Origin: Brachynemurus nebulosus
Lineage: Eukaryota > Arthropoda > Insecta > Neuroptera > Myrmeleontidae
Length of the DNA stretch: 64,000 bases
Reading direction: 5' to 3'
NCBI GenBank assembly: GCA_035578155.1
Contig: JAPWDM010000009.1
Location: 5,430,001-5,494,000, forward strand
Shown here: piece after piece, positions 34,410-46,500 of the stretch
How the letters are laid out: every line of letters starts with the position of its first letter
Position numbering within the stretch: the first letter of the stretch is position 1
Program-made: the position numbers and the translations under genes
Notes under the pieces: generated by a model
Database searches by the model: none
What the model saw: the letters and a program-made list of their open reading frames with translations, nothing else
Told to the model about the DNA's origin: nothing

Positions 34410-35352
34410 CACAGAGAAAAAATTCCAGTAAAAATTACTGAGCTGCCTCCGGTAAACGAGTCTTAAGTGACCAGTCCGTAGGAAATTATTAAGCAAAAAT
34501 ATAAAAAATGCGTTTCAAACATTATTTTTTATGATTCATTTGAAAATTTTTCCTGTACACCTTAAGAATTTTTCCTATACAGCTGCGCAAAATTCGATGG
34601 GCTAGTAAAATTTCAAGTGGACACCGGGAAAATTTACTTAATTTTTTGTAAAATTATACTGGACATAGAATAATTTTTACTAAGTCGCTGTGTATTTCAC
34701 TTGTGCTGTGTATTTCACATGTCTCACACATCACTGCATACCAAGCACGCAACCACCCAGAGCAACCGTGTTAGACCAAAACACGACTTACAGACGCAGC
34801 AACCGTTGGTTCGATCAGTTGCTCAATAGCCAATATAGTGACTGGATGTTTATAAAGTGTTTTTTTTCTTATAATAAATTATTATTTATTGGACTTTCCA
34901 TTTAAAACAAAAAATTGTTGTGTTTCATGAATTTTTGTTTAGTTTTTATTTTAATTCTTGTATGTTTTTTATATGTATTGATATGTTAATTGAAACATGT
35001 TTTTATACAAATTATTGTAATGTACTTATTGTTAAGAATTTATATATTTTTTTCCACAAATAATAAAAAACCACAAAAAATTTTTTCTATATTAATAATT
35101 TGATTTTAATGCTTACCCTTCTATCAATATCCTTTTAAACTATTTTAATTCAATTATTTATTAATAAATAAAAAAAAAAACCTTATTTATAAATAATACG
35201 GTAATTTTTACTGAGCTATAGGGTAATTTAAAATTTTTACTATAAATTATCGTACTTTTTGCTTAGCCTCTCACTTATGTCCGCATTACCAGAGAGCTCA
35301 GTAATTTTTTACCAGAAATTTCAGTAAAAATTACTGTATTTTTTTCTCAGTG
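34410..35352. mobile_element. TA-flanked element (CAC(A/T)GAGAAAAAA ends)
   Basis: The left CACAGAGAAAAAA and the inverted right CACTGAGAAAAAA lie directly inside TA dinucleotides (34408-34409, 35353-35354). Subterminal CAGTAAAAATTACTGAGCT and its inverse AGCTCAGTAATTTTTTAC sit near the two ends. The ends resemble those at 4186-5012. No protein motif appears in its short open frame (34690-34905). Confidence 0.65.
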
Positions 35353-35354
35353 TA

Positions 35355-36589
35355 CTTGTTGCCATATTATTCTACAGTTCTACACAATTTAAATGACATT
35401 TAAACACAGACCAATGAACCACTATTATATTATACTGCTAGACAAAGCCTAAAAAGCCAGTTTGTAGGCATTTTTCTTGAAGCAGGTAACAGGGTGAAAC
35501 GGGTGAAATTTTATGAAATAATGTAATATCAATTTTTGAGCAAATGCAACTATAATTATTCCAGATCATAATTTGTATGCGTACGTGTTTTGAAAATAAA
35601 GCGAATTCCACCTTTTTTCTTTCGACATTTTGCAGTTTCTTCTCAAAAAAGTAAAATTTTATTATCAATATTATATTTTTGCAATAATTATTTGAAAACG
35701 TTACTACGGATACCATCCAGTACAATAAAATTACATACAGAATACTATTAAGGTCGGAACTTGGTCGTAACTGGCTGCGTCAATTATACCTTTATATAAT
35801 TAGTCTATATAATATAATATATACATAATATGTTCATTAATCATTGGTTTGTACATTTAAATAAATTTCTTAATTTGTTTCCAAGACTACCGAAAATTTT
35901 TACGCCCATTGTACTTTTTGGAGCTTCCGAAACAATTCTGATATTCGTATCTGTCTCTGTCAATCCGTCGATGCGTTCGAAAATTCCACCAGGTGAGCCA
36001 TTACCTCGGAACTATTCAACCAATTTTGATGATATTTTCACAAAATTATACATGTCAACTGGAGAAATGGTAGTCTCATTATATTATATATGTCGATATC
36101 TTACTTAGAGCTCGTCCCATTTTGCTCAAATTTTGAGCGTCATTGAGGGTAGGTATATTACTTCGTCACAAATGCCAACTCGGTTATCGAATTTTTTTTT
36201 TAATTAAAAAATAAATAAATTGTTCCGAATTTCTTTCCTAACAATATCCCGAACTTGTTAAAAAAAAAAAGAAGGAATAGGCAGAGAACCAATCTATTTT
36301 AACGGGTGAAATCGTTCAGAAGAAAATACTATTACAACTTCAGTGGTAGTAGGGTCGACATGTAGAAGCTGTAAGCACGATATATATATATAGGACTTAA
36401 TTCCGTAATAAATAATTAACAACATCTGAACCAATCTTATATAGACGTAACAAGTAGTGTTCTTTATTTCTTTTACTCTATATTTATTTAAAATAAAAAC
36501 CCAACATTATTTTGACTGACAACACTCATTTAGTTAAATCAAACCTTTTTTTTCTGTCTCGCAAATAAAAATGACTTTTTATTACTCAT
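35355..36589. repeat. Gene-free stretch with an RTE/LINE-like 3' fragment at about 35970-36140
   Basis: GGAACTATTCAACCAATTTT followed by GATGATATTTTCACAAA resembles a 3' phrase of insect non-LTR elements. The open frame 35830-36108 runs through it and is not treated as a gene. Confidence 0.35.
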
Positions 36590-36920
36590 ACGGGAGATGT
36601 ACTAACTTGGCGCACACATTTCTGTACGCAAAATAGCTGTTTGCCCACTGTATTCTTCCCACATACTTTTTTGCGCGCGGAAGGTAAACTTTTCACACGC
36701 AAAATTTAATCAAAACACGCAAAGACGCCTCTTGATGTTTCATTTAATAAATATTTCATAATTATTAATTATTTCTATAGAAACCACCAACAAAGTAATT
36801 TAAACAATATTTAATTTAAAAAAAAAAAAACGAACACTCAAAAATATTATTTTAAAAAGTAATAAAAATGTCAAAAATAGTAATAATAATAGAAAAGAGT
36901 ATGTGAAATTCGTAATAAAA
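36590..36920 (-). repeat. Inverted copy of the repeat in TIL gene A intron
   Basis: Matches 21030-21355 in opposite orientation over about 330 bp (CTTGGCGCACACATTT, AAATAGCTGTTTGC, CGCCTCTTGAT, TTTCTATAGAAACCACCAAC, GAACACTCAAAA). The two copies are 15 kb apart, so it is a mobile repeat and not a local duplication. Confidence 0.7.
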
Positions 36921-36947
36921 AATAGTATGTGCAACTCGTGCGAGATG

Positions 36948-37022
36948 GTCGATTGCCCACTCAAGTGAATGAGCGCACTCACTACGTTCGTGTGCTCAAC
37001 TTCGCTTTCGTGGGCAATCGAC
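36948..37022. repeat. Hairpin next to the inverted repeat copy
   Basis: GTCGATTGCCCAC and its exact inverse enclose about 50 nt rich in CGCACTCACTACGTTCGTGTG. The arms extend imperfectly outward (GTGCGAGA / TCCCGCAC). It is probably part of the same element family. Confidence 0.5.
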
Positions 37023-38254
37023 AATTTCCCGCACTTATTGCACAATATACTATTATTTAAATTCGTTACTCAATCCTCAAACAGAACACCTTCAAAAGAG
37101 TGGCCACCAGCTTCCAATTGTTCTATACACAGCTGAACCAGTTTTTATGCGGTGGATTGGGACCGCATAAAAAAGGTTTCATCGAAAATACATAACTTAA
37201 AAGCTCACGATTTCCTTAGAAGTTGCTTTTCTAAACAAGATAAAGCATTAATTAACACGAAGTAACATTTTATTTTATTTTTATAATATTATAAAAATTG
37301 TGAAAAATACATCTGTAAAAAAATGAATTGATGCAACAACTCATTTTCTTATGCAGTGTACTGATTAAGTGCATTAAAAACCATTAGAAAGTATTTTTAT
37401 TAAAGAAAGTTATTATAGTTAACGTTTAAGTTTCTTACTTTCCTTGATTTTGATCACATTATGCATTTTAATGGCCATTTTTTTTAAAAACCGCATAAAA
37501 AAAAATCGCACAAAAAGGGACCGCACAAAAAAATTCGGCTGCATATGTTCTATAAATTTTGGACCTTCTGTTTTTCCCACCAATCTTTCAGATTTTCCGG
37601 TCAGCCTATTTGCAATAAAACTAAATTTTTTAATTGGGATTTAAGTTCCTTAGCTGCCTTTATTGTGACGCTTAAAATTGGTAATCGAGTATCAGTTATA
37701 AAAGTTTGGTAATGTTGTTAGGTAACAAATTCAACAATTTGTTTAATTTATCCACAGTATACTCGGTGTCATATTATTCCAGACGCAATTTTAACAATAT
37801 TCTTTTTTTTGTTTAAATTTTAACATCAATAAGTTGGGATACAAATGATCTTCAGTGAGTACCTAAACTTGATAAATAACTAATGTTTGTTATTGTCTCT
37901 ACGTGTACCGATTGAACTATAAAACATATCCATGATTCAGTTGCTTTTCCCGGATTATCGCCAACCTTAACTTAATTAGATGAGCACACTACTAGCAAAG
38001 GGTATATTATGTCAATAAGATAACTCAAATTGTGTCTCGTAAAATTCTTATTAAAATTTCGAATGAAGACAGAAGACATAAGAAAATGGAAAATATAATA
38101 ATATCTTCTATACATAATGCACTATACTGGTAAAAACTTGAAGGTGTGAAAAAAGGAATGTAAATAAAATTTTTACTTTCAATAAAAATTTCAATATCGC
38201 GCGCGACAACATTTAAGTAACTGTAGTCGAAGGTAAGTAGATAGATATTTAAAT
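37023..38254. other. No supportable gene
   Basis: Low-complexity AT-rich DNA. Near 37140-37530 the word GACCGCA recurs (GGGACCGCATAAAA, GGGACCGCACAAAA, AACCGCATAAAA), perhaps an old repeat. Confidence 0.3.
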
Positions 38255-38256
38255 TA

Positions 38257-39497
38257 GGGTACGCTGGGGTCAATTGACACATTCCAAACATGATTAGTCC
38301 TTAGGCGATGATGCAACGAGTCAGTGTCCCAAGAATATTAATAAGTAGAAAATAATTATTTTTATTTAGGCACTTTATTCTTAGTAGATCAAAGTATGTG
38401 GAAGAACTGACATTAATTTACCTAAGGGACTATTTTCGTCTAGAAATTCGAAAAAATCTATTTTTATTTTTTTTCATATTTTTAAAATTCGGACCTTTAA
38501 GAATAAGCCTCTAAAAGGATTTACCGACGTTCGAATTATTTTCGGAATTATGGTTATTTTTTCCCTGTGTACTGTGTATCTTTTCAGTGTTAAATTCAAA
38601 TTTTTAATATAAATTACTCGAAACTACTTTTTTCGATACGGTTGATGTATCTCAAATTCGAATGCACCGATTTACTTGAAATTTGATACAGTCCTTGTTA
38701 ATACACTCAAAATTGGTCCGACGTAGGGGTTTTTTGAGTTTTGTTTTTTTTTTTACTATTTTTAAAAAATGTCCAAAGTTGAAAAAAGGAGGCGAATAAA
38801 TGATTTTATTTTTAAAATGGGCGCCATTTTGTGAAGAAAATTATTTTTTCAAATCGGCTACGTCCAACTAATTCTACATCCTTGTTTATTATGAATTAAC
38901 TAAAATGTTATGTTTCCGGTCACCAGGAGGGTTGGAATCACGTCAACTAAGAGACACCTTGTTTTTTGAGTCCCCACTTTCCCGGCCTGTACCGATTTCA
39001 ATTTTGAACTTTTTTTTAAAAATCTTATACATTTTTATACTTTTCAAATATCGATAAAATCTGTTAAAAAAATGGATACTAAAAATGTTTACTGTTTTTT
39101 TTTTTTTTTTTTTTTTTTATTACGTCCGTAAAATCACCTCAAAATCAAGCCTCTAGACTAGAATCTTAAATTACAATTTTTTTTATAAGAATTCTAAAAG
39201 AAATTGTGTTTAGATAAAGTTTTAAGAAACAAAAAAATAACACTGCCTGAAAACTGTCAATTTAAATTGAACTTTTAATATATTTTATCCAATTTCAAGC
39301 TTAGTCACTAATTTAATATTGCCATTCAAAGGCCAAAAGAATGATTATTCTACTCTAGTTTAACAAAAAAATATATTATGTTCGGCCTTATGGTATACAA
39401 AAAAAATTCCGGGAAATCTAGAAATAATTTTAATCACTCATATACTTCATTCATTTTTTTGATGTTCACAAGTGTTCCCACGGACCCTACGTTACCC
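38257..39497. mobile_element. Possible TA-flanked element (GGGTA ends)
   Basis: The left GGGTACGCTGGGGTC and the inverted right GGGTAACGTAGGGTC pair with small gaps and lie inside TA flanks (38255-38256, 39498-39499). The interior, including a T-run at 39095-39118, encodes nothing recognisable. The length (1241 bp) would fit a degenerate transposon, but the assignment rests on the ends only. Confidence 0.4.
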
Positions 39498-39904
39498 TAC
39501 TTACTACATACTTTTAGTGATATGGTTCGGTAATATATTTCTTGTTGTAACTTACCTTTACGCGAGAACATGAGTACCAAGCATGTGCTTCATTTAAATA
39601 AACGAACGGGAATGAGATAGACATAGATTTTCTATGTTTGGTGTAGTATTGGGGGGCGGTCTTTTGGATCGTCGTGGTTACCGCCTCCGATTGCAGGCCT
39701 CTGTATGCCGCCACCGTGTAACGACCGTCACAACTTTGTCGGTTGACAATAAAACGTATAGAAGAATTATTAACAGCAACAGCAGCAGTCATCATCTACA
39801 CCAAGTCGAATTGTCGCGATCTTTTTCTAGGTACTTCATCGAAGTCTTCGAGAAATTAATGATCGAAATTTTTTGGTAAATGTGATTTTTCTCATATTTT
39901 GTAC

Positions 39905-40290
39905 TATAGCATTTACCCACGGCTTCGCCCGCGTGGCAGAAAAATAGCTGAGCGGTTTGAGCACAACATTACGTCGTCAGAAGTAATCTATTTTTTCTTT
40001 CATTTAAAATATATTTTTCCACAGGAATGAGATTTGCCATAGGATTGAGATGTTTTCCCAGGGTAAAAAGTCGCCTATGTTCTTTTACCATCCCGTTTGT
40101 CAACAATAAATAAAGTTTGAAACCAATAAGCCGCTTTTTAATAGTCTAGTCAACTGTCGTAATTGAATAGATTTTCCCTCGGGAATGAAATATTTTCGCG
40201 AGTTAAAAGATGACCTATAACTGTCTCCATCTCCCAAGCTTTGTCGCTGCAAAAATTCAAGTTGACTGGTTAAGCCATTAACACCAATTT
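39905..40290. repeat. RTE-type LINE/SINE remnant
   Basis: ACCCACGGCTTCGCCCGCGTGG, then GAATGAGAT...TTTCCCAGGGTAAAAAGT and a second round (TTTCCCTCGGGAATGAAATATTTTCGCG, AGTTAAAAGATGACCTAT) are the standard phrases of insect RTE-like 3' ends. It is related to 13255-14260. Confidence 0.55.
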
Positions 40291-40488
40291 CCATATTTCT
40301 AACTCAAAAAATTACAAATTTCCATGAAAATTTTCATCCCCTATGTTACTCTCTTAGAGGGTGAATTTCCAAAAATCCTTCTTAGTGCTCACCTACGTTA
40401 TATAAAAAATCCCTGTTGAAAATTTCACGTTTCTAGGCCCAGCGGTTAGGGCTGTGCGTTGATCGATAAGTCAGTCTGTTTTGATTTT

Positions 40489-41236
40489 TATATACAGAGT
40501 GGGCCATTTTAATCTATGCATGTAAATATCTCGCCAGAGGTGCCAATAGGTCAAAAAATGACCTTTACAAAAGTTGTTAGGTACGAAGGGGGACATTAAA
40601 TGGTGACCTTAAATTTGACCTTGACCTTAATTATCAAGGTCATTTTGAGGTCAAGTCGTATTTTTCAAATGGAGTGACCTATTTTTTATATCGGATTCTG
40701 AAAGAGCGTGAAATTTCACGTCGAAAGTGCTATAAACGAATTTTTTTTATTGACCTTAAATTTTTTATTTTTTAGTGATGAAATTTATTAGTTATGAAAA
40801 ATTAATTTTTCATAACTTTTTGGTGTAATTTTTTTCTGGATTTTGACCTTAGAATGACTTCCAAATGTCGTTAAAATCGAACAGAAGCTCCTATTTTACG
40901 TCTCCAAAAGATGTCGACACTTTATAATTAGGTTTTTTCTTTATAATTACGTTCTTTGATGGCCTTGACACCTCTTAAGGCCAATAATAAAAAAATTCGT
41001 TTATAACATTTTCGACGTGAAATTTCACGCTCTTTCAGAATCCGAAATAAAAAATAGGCCTTTCCATTTAAAAAATACGACTTGACCTCAAAATGACCTT
41101 GAGAGTGAAGGTCAGGGTCAAATTTAAGGTACCTAACAACTTTTGTAAAGGTCATCCCTGGTCATTGTTTTTTGTTAGGTGGCACCTCTGGCCAGATATT
41201 TAGATGCATAGATTAAAATGGCCCATTCTGTATATA
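40489..41236. mobile_element. Long foldback element with about 280-bp arms
   Basis: TATATACAGAGTGGGCC at the left and the inverse of TATATACAGAATGGGCC at the right begin arms that can be followed for roughly 280-300 bp with frequent small differences. Shared landmarks are ATTTTAATCTATGCAT, CCAGAGGTGCCA, CCTTTACAAAAGTTGTTAGG, CATTTTGAGGTCAAGTCGTA and GAGCGTGAAATTTCACG. Steroid-receptor-like AAGGTCA words recur through the arms. TA lies at both borders. The centre (about 40780-40960) is unique. Confidence 0.8.
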
Positions 41237-41879
41237 CTTAGATAACTTGAAAAAGAAACACAGACTCAATCCGGAAATAGTAATTCATCCACCAAATACT
41301 ATTATTGCCATCTGTACAACCATCCACATACTAACTATCAACTTGAAAAAATTAAACCATTTCCAGCCAAAATATAAAATCGGAACTAAGGATTCCTCTC
41401 GACGATATGATTCGGTGAACGGGGTAATAAGGTGGCTACGGGGGAGAGGGGACAGTTATAATTGTGGTTGAGGATAATAATAAAGAAATATACATACTTT
41501 AAAGTGCTCGTCGACACATAATACACTTGTGGTAATGATTGCAATAAAATTGTCACGATATGACTTCCTAACAAGACATCCGTTCTAATGTTCTCTATAT
41601 ATCTTCATGTAGTATGGTATATACTGTTTGTATTATCGTCTTTCAATGAGCTAGCTATGTCGAGTACCAACGCTTCATGAGTCTCACGTTTAGTCTATGT
41701 TTAGTCTTTATTCAACAGCTATTTGATAATAATATAGTCAGTAATTGTAAGAAGGGTGCGTAGCGTCTGGTGTAGAAAAAAATCCATTTTAATCCAATGT
41801 TAATATTTTACAAGTTCTGTCGTCAAAATCACCACGAAATCCTTAGTCCGACTACACACCTAAACGATTTTTAACCGTG
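41237..41879. other. No supportable gene
   Basis: AT-rich; the short frames have no motif. Confidence 0.35.
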
Positions 41880-41887
41880 GATAGCAA

Positions 41888-43394
41888 TACTGATGAGCAA
41901 AATTAGCAAAATTACCAAGACCAAGACTATGTATACCAAAAGCAAGACCAAGACCAAGACTATAAGTATGGCTGCAAGACCAATACCAAGACTCAAGTGA
42001 GCAAGACCAAGACAAATGCAAGGAAAAAGCAAGACTCTTGCTAAACTATTTAAATTGTTTGAAAGTATAATTAATACCGTAAAGAGTAGTTATGGGAATA
42101 ATCACTCTTTTTAGTGAATTGAATCTTTTGAATCCGCTCACTGTGGTGAGTCGATTCAATGAATTGAATCACTCACTCACTTGACACAATTCGCTCACTC
42201 GTTTTTATGAATTGAATCACTCACTTTACACAACTGATTGGTACAACTTCAAATACGAATCAACAAACAAATTCAATCATACAGTTTACATGTGAAACAC
42301 TCACTCAAGTGAATAGGTGTTTGGAAACAATTATTATATCCGAATAAAATTAATATAATTATGTACTTAAAATTAATACACATAATCGACACAACAAATT
42401 ACAAAATTAATACAACATTAAAAATACACAGTTTAAAACAATGAAAAATATTGATTGTAAAAATCTACAATGATTTTATGTTGGGAGATATCCACTCAAT
42501 GCTGTTTTGAAGAGAAACTAATTTTTGGAGACGTAATAATCTGACAATAAACGGGCAAATTTTATTTTAAAAATTTGAAAATATTGTAAAATAAAATACA
42601 TATTGTTTTTCTTAGAATTATTTTAATATCTATACTTACATCTTATAGTGTACATAAAATTGGGTATATTTTTTATTTAGATTATTTTATTAGTTTATTA
42701 GACATTTGGACTAAATTTGATGTAAAATTTGTTTTAGGCATTTTAAAAATAAAGGATAGTAAAAAGAAATTAAAATATTAGTTCTAAAAAAATATTAAGT
42801 TTAGAACTCGCATATATACCTAACCTATGTACCATACCATAGTATCATTAGTATCGTATACCCTATATTATACACGTTATACACGTTATGTTATATTAAT
42901 ATACAGTTGTAAAAACAGATGTTTGTAGAATTTTTGAACAAGTATTTGTCGCTCTTTCTATTGTAATAAGTAAACTGAAACAGGGATTGACAATTGAATA
43001 GAATCTTATATGTCATATACTCTTAAGTGAGTGAGTGAGTGAGTGTATATATGATACACACACTCTTTCAACTCACGAGTTGAAAGAGTCGATTCAGTTC
43101 TTTTTGACTGATTCAATTCAGTCAGTCAGTTGAGTGATTCAATTCACTGAATTGAATCACTCACTCATTAGCCATCGCTAGTAAAGAGAGAAAATTCTGA
43201 TTTTAGAAGGAAAAAATTCGGTAATAAAAAAATGCAAGAAAGTGCAAGATTTTTTAGCAATGCCAAGACCAAGACTGCATTTTGTAAGACCAAGACCAAG
43301 ATTCAAACTGCTGTAGCAAAACCAAGAGTCTTAATGCAAGAACAAGACCAAGACTGCCACGTCTTGGTCTTGGTCTTACATTTGCTCATCACTA
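41888..43394. mobile_element. hAT non-autonomous element, outer of a nested pair
   Basis: The ends are TACTGATGAGCAAA and, inverted, TAGTGATGAGCAAA. The 8-bp flank GATAGCAA is identical at 41880-41887 and 43395-43402. AAGACCAAGAC and variants recur at 41912-42035 and 43262-43375, in both orientations at the right end. After subtracting the inner element and its duplication it is about 405 bp and has no coding capacity. Confidence 0.93.
42087..43180. mobile_element. hAT non-autonomous element nested in the outer one
   Basis: It begins TAGTTATGGGAATAATCACTC and ends (inverted) TAGCGATGGCTAATGAGTG, hAT-like termini with moderate identity. The 8-bp flank GTAAAGAG is identical at 42079-42086 and 43181-43188. 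Subterminal repeats of TTGAATCACTCACT and GAGTGATTCAATTCA occur at 42110-42240 and 43020-43170. About 770 bp between them is AT-rich and non-coding. Confidence 0.92.
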
Positions 43395-43402
43395 GATAGC
43401 AA

Positions 43403-43971
43403 GGATTCGCTATAACTTTACTTCAATTCGCACAGGATAAATGTAAAATCGAAAATCCATTCGAAATGGATATCGGCCCTTCTGTTGTTATCAATAATAC
43501 CACTAAACTTCCTTTTACTACGGTAAAGAAAATTCTAGTACAATCGAGAACAATATGAGGGATCTAAATTTTCATAAAAGAGGGATAAAAGATCCAGAAA
43601 TCTGCAATCAAACTTATTATCTCGTTCCCGAGCTCTTTCCGATTCGGGTTCTATGTCCAACGTTGCGCCTATGTGTGAATCACATATCGATCACATGTAT
43701 CGTTTCATGCTAAAATCTCGCTTAGTTAGGCAGTCAATCATCACAGATGTAAAACTGTTTGCATAGCTTTCTAAAGTATGTGCTATTATGTTTAAAATTA
43801 TTTTAATTTTCTTTGTGGTTTTTTTTTCTGTTAGTAAAGTTGGAAGATGTTGGGAAGTGTAGGAAAAATTATGGTGGGGGTTACAGGTCAGATTCTCATA
43901 CATCAGATGAATCAAACATTACATATCTTAATAAAAATAATTTTTATTAAAGTAAAAAAAAATGTTTTTTA
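43403..43971. other. No supportable gene
   Basis: AT-rich intergenic or intronic sequence. Confidence 0.3.
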
Positions 43972-43973
43972 AG

Positions 43974-44238
43974 AAAAAGTTTTTATTTAAAAATGGGCTA
44001 AAAAAAATAAAATAACTTTTGAGGAAGTTTGAAGCAATATGCAATATAATTTATAAAAGCTTGAGGCGTTATCATTAATTATGTATTTCTGTTTTGGATA
44101 TAAGTGTAGCTATTTTACTTTTCAGTACTTACCAAACTTAATTAAACGCCTCAAGCTTTTATAGATTATGTTGCATATTGCTTCAAACTTCACTCAAAAG
44201 TTATTTTATTTTTTTTAGCCCATTTTTAAATAAAAGCT
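43974..44238. repeat. Foldback element with about 90-bp arms
   Basis: Arms of about 90 bp with few differences share TTTAAAAATGGGCTAAAAAA, AAATAACTTTTGA, GTTTGAAGCAATATGCAA and AAAAGCTTGAGGCGTT, and enclose about 80 bp. No coding capacity and no clear target duplication. Confidence 0.75.
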
Positions 44239-45582
44239 TTTTTATCAGACATAACTATGGAAACAAAAAATCAGACATAACTATGAAAACAAAAAATTGC
44301 AATGTAAAAGCAATGGACAATATTTGACAATTCGAAATGTCAAAAAGTTGCATAGGACTAAAAATCAACAATTTTGGTTTGGGGCAATTTAGGGAAAAAC
44401 TAATTATATAGTATTGCATTGTCATCAAGGTTATACACGTATGCAAAATTTGAAACCTCTACCTCAATTAAAACCTGTCTAAATTTTGATTCTAAGATTT
44501 GATCTAAACCAACATACTAACATAGCAAGTTAAATAAAAGCTTTTAAAACAAAACCTTTAGATGAAATATTGAAATTTTTGTGACAAAACAGTACAAGAT
44601 TAAAATTTTCCCGTTTTGTATTCATTAAGTCGCATGTTTCTAAATTGAAATTCTTTTTCCACAAAAATTTTGAAAATTCATTTTCTACTCGTTAGAGTAA
44701 ACCTTTTACTACACCTCAGACAATTTTCTTTGAGTCATCCTGTATCACGAAATATATGAACGGATACATTTTAGCACACAATATATTTGAATGATGATTT
44801 TTCCAAGGTGAAAACTTTGCAGTTAAAGGAAATTTTCACTCGACAAAAAAAAAGTTAATACATAAAATAACGATACAATAAAATAATAATACTCTATAGG
44901 AACTTTGAGGAGGTACATAGGACAAATGAAAAATTATAACATTAACAACCCGGCATTCCCCGCTCACTCTACCCACTCGCACAGTTACAAACAATGTATA
45001 TTAAAATTTTTATCAAAAACCGTAATCTCAAAGCGTAACATAAAATATAATACAATAATTTCACCATTAACTAAACTTTTATACTCTTCAAAAAAAGGAC
45101 ATACACACATACAGACATCGGCCTCGTACTATAACACTGAACAATTATTAAGAAAACAGATAAATCACCACCAAAGTCTTATTATAATAAAACACTTAAA
45201 TACCACCACTACCATCGCGCTATTATATCCGGCCACGTACTTAAGTAACAGTGGTAGGGGTATGATGTTGGTGGGGGGAACGACGAATATATGTATTGTT
45301 GAAATTGTCGTGTCTATTCAAACTTAGTTCACATAATAATAATAATACATAATTTGCCATCACCATGTCCGGTTTTAATAATAGAAATGAAGTATTTCTT
45401 CTTTGGCCACTTGGAATGAATGACGAAGAACAAGAACTCCTTCGTTTGCTGGTCTCCTGCTGCTTGTGCTAGCGAGAATCATATTAAAGTGAGTAATAGG
45501 TATTAACAGTACACTAAGAGTTGTACTTTCTTCTACAGTCGAAGCTCTCAATAATGCCAGATTTGTGTACTGAGTCCTGGAA
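44239..45582. other. No supportable gene
   Basis: Includes the longest open frame of the window (44905-45327, 140 codons). It has no signal peptide, domain or cysteine pattern, and its composition (many T, S, Y, N, I) follows the local base bias. AAATCAGACATAACTATG is tandemly repeated at 44246-44286. I do not call a gene. Confidence 0.35.
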
Positions 45583-45710
45583 TAGCTATTCTTCAAATGT
45601 GCTATGATATGGCTATGATTAATTCTGAAACAAATACCATGAAATATATTTATGCAATATTGTGATCATGGGACACAGTGTTGATGAAATTGATTACTAA
45701 TAAAGGACAG

Positions 45711-45783
45711 TTCGGCTGGGACTCGAACCCGGATCTCTTGGTTGCTAGCCAAGCGTCGTACCAATTTGGCCACCGACCACTTG
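45711..45783 (-). ncRNA. tRNA-like sequence (AGC anticodon loop), probably a SINE head or tRNA pseudogene
   Basis: On the minus strand: A box TGGCCAAATTGG (45772-45761), a perfect 5-bp anticodon stem CTTGG/CCAAG with loop CTAGCAA (anticodon AGC, alanine) and a perfect B box GGTTCGAGTCC (45729-45719). The acceptor stem pairs at only 5 of 7 positions and the T stem has one mismatch, so a working tRNA is unlikely. The polymerase III promoter boxes look intact. Confidence 0.55.
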
Positions 45784-45887
45784 TTCGAGTGCCATTCCAA
45801 TCTGATAATCAATCAAACACATTCTCTCTTCAATGCGAGACGCAGTTTATATTTAATTTCAAATGTTATCGAGTGCCTTTGAAACAT

Positions 45888-46092
45888 TATTAATGCATAA
45901 CGGACTTTTTGTTCGTATTTAAACATACACCAATATTTATATGTTCACTTAATGTCCAGCTTTAGGTGATACTTGAACACTCGATTTATTTTGGCATGTA
46001 TGGCCAATTCATTATGTTAATTAAAATTCACATAGTGTTTGAAAAATTGTATGTTTAAATACGAACAAAAAGTCCGCCATACATTAATAATG
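45888..46092. repeat. Hairpin element of about 205 bp
   Basis: Arms of about 46 bp (ATTATTAATGCATAACGGAC, CTTTTTGTTCGTATTTAAAC and their inverse) surround about 110 bp. The arms differ at a few positions only. Confidence 0.65.
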
Positions 46093-46139
46093 TCAATTTC
46101 AAATTTCAAAAAATACAAAATGTTTTATTCTCTTTAATT

Positions 46140-46500
46140 TTTAACAAAAATATTATGGGTTTCAGCTAATTTCTAGGACTACTCTAGCGATTTCGAAAAT
46201 TGTTTCTTTGATTCATTCGTTATAGATGCTATCTGTCAGGACTCTGGGACTTTCATAAGAATGCCAGCTTGAAGGGATCGTGACCAAATTGAATCCAAAA
46301 TCCTAATGAGATCTCGGAAATACTGATTATGAGATTAAAACTGTTCCGCAGGGCTTTCAACTGTCTCCGAGGGACTACGACTGAATGGATATTTGCTAAA
46401 TATTGCGCAAAGATTGTTGAATTCCCTTGAAAAATAAATGAGAGTTTAAAATTGTTCTCAGACTCCTCTTTAAAACGAACACCGGCATAATTTCTCTAAG
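46140..46500 (+). repeat. Dispersed repeat G, copy 1
   Basis: Begins near TTTCAGCTAATTTCTAGGAC and continues with TACTCTAGCGATTTCG, CTGTCAGGACTCTGGGAC, TTCATAAGAATGCCA and TTGAATTCCCTTGAAAAAT. The same order occurs at 56860-57300 and 57420-57830. Confidence 0.7.

Noticed and set aside
41897..43375. CRISPR-like or satellite array because of repeated AAGACCAAGAC words
   Set aside because: Spacing is irregular and the words are subterminal repeats of a hAT element with clear 8-bp duplications; the genome is eukaryotic.
44905..45327. Longest single open frame of the window (140 codons)
   Set aside because: No domain, signal peptide, cysteine pattern or splice context; amino-acid content mirrors local base composition.
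45711..45783. Functional tRNA-Ala gene
   Set aside because: Acceptor stem mismatches at two of seven positions and one T-stem mismatch; embedded in a repeat. Kept only as tRNA-like.
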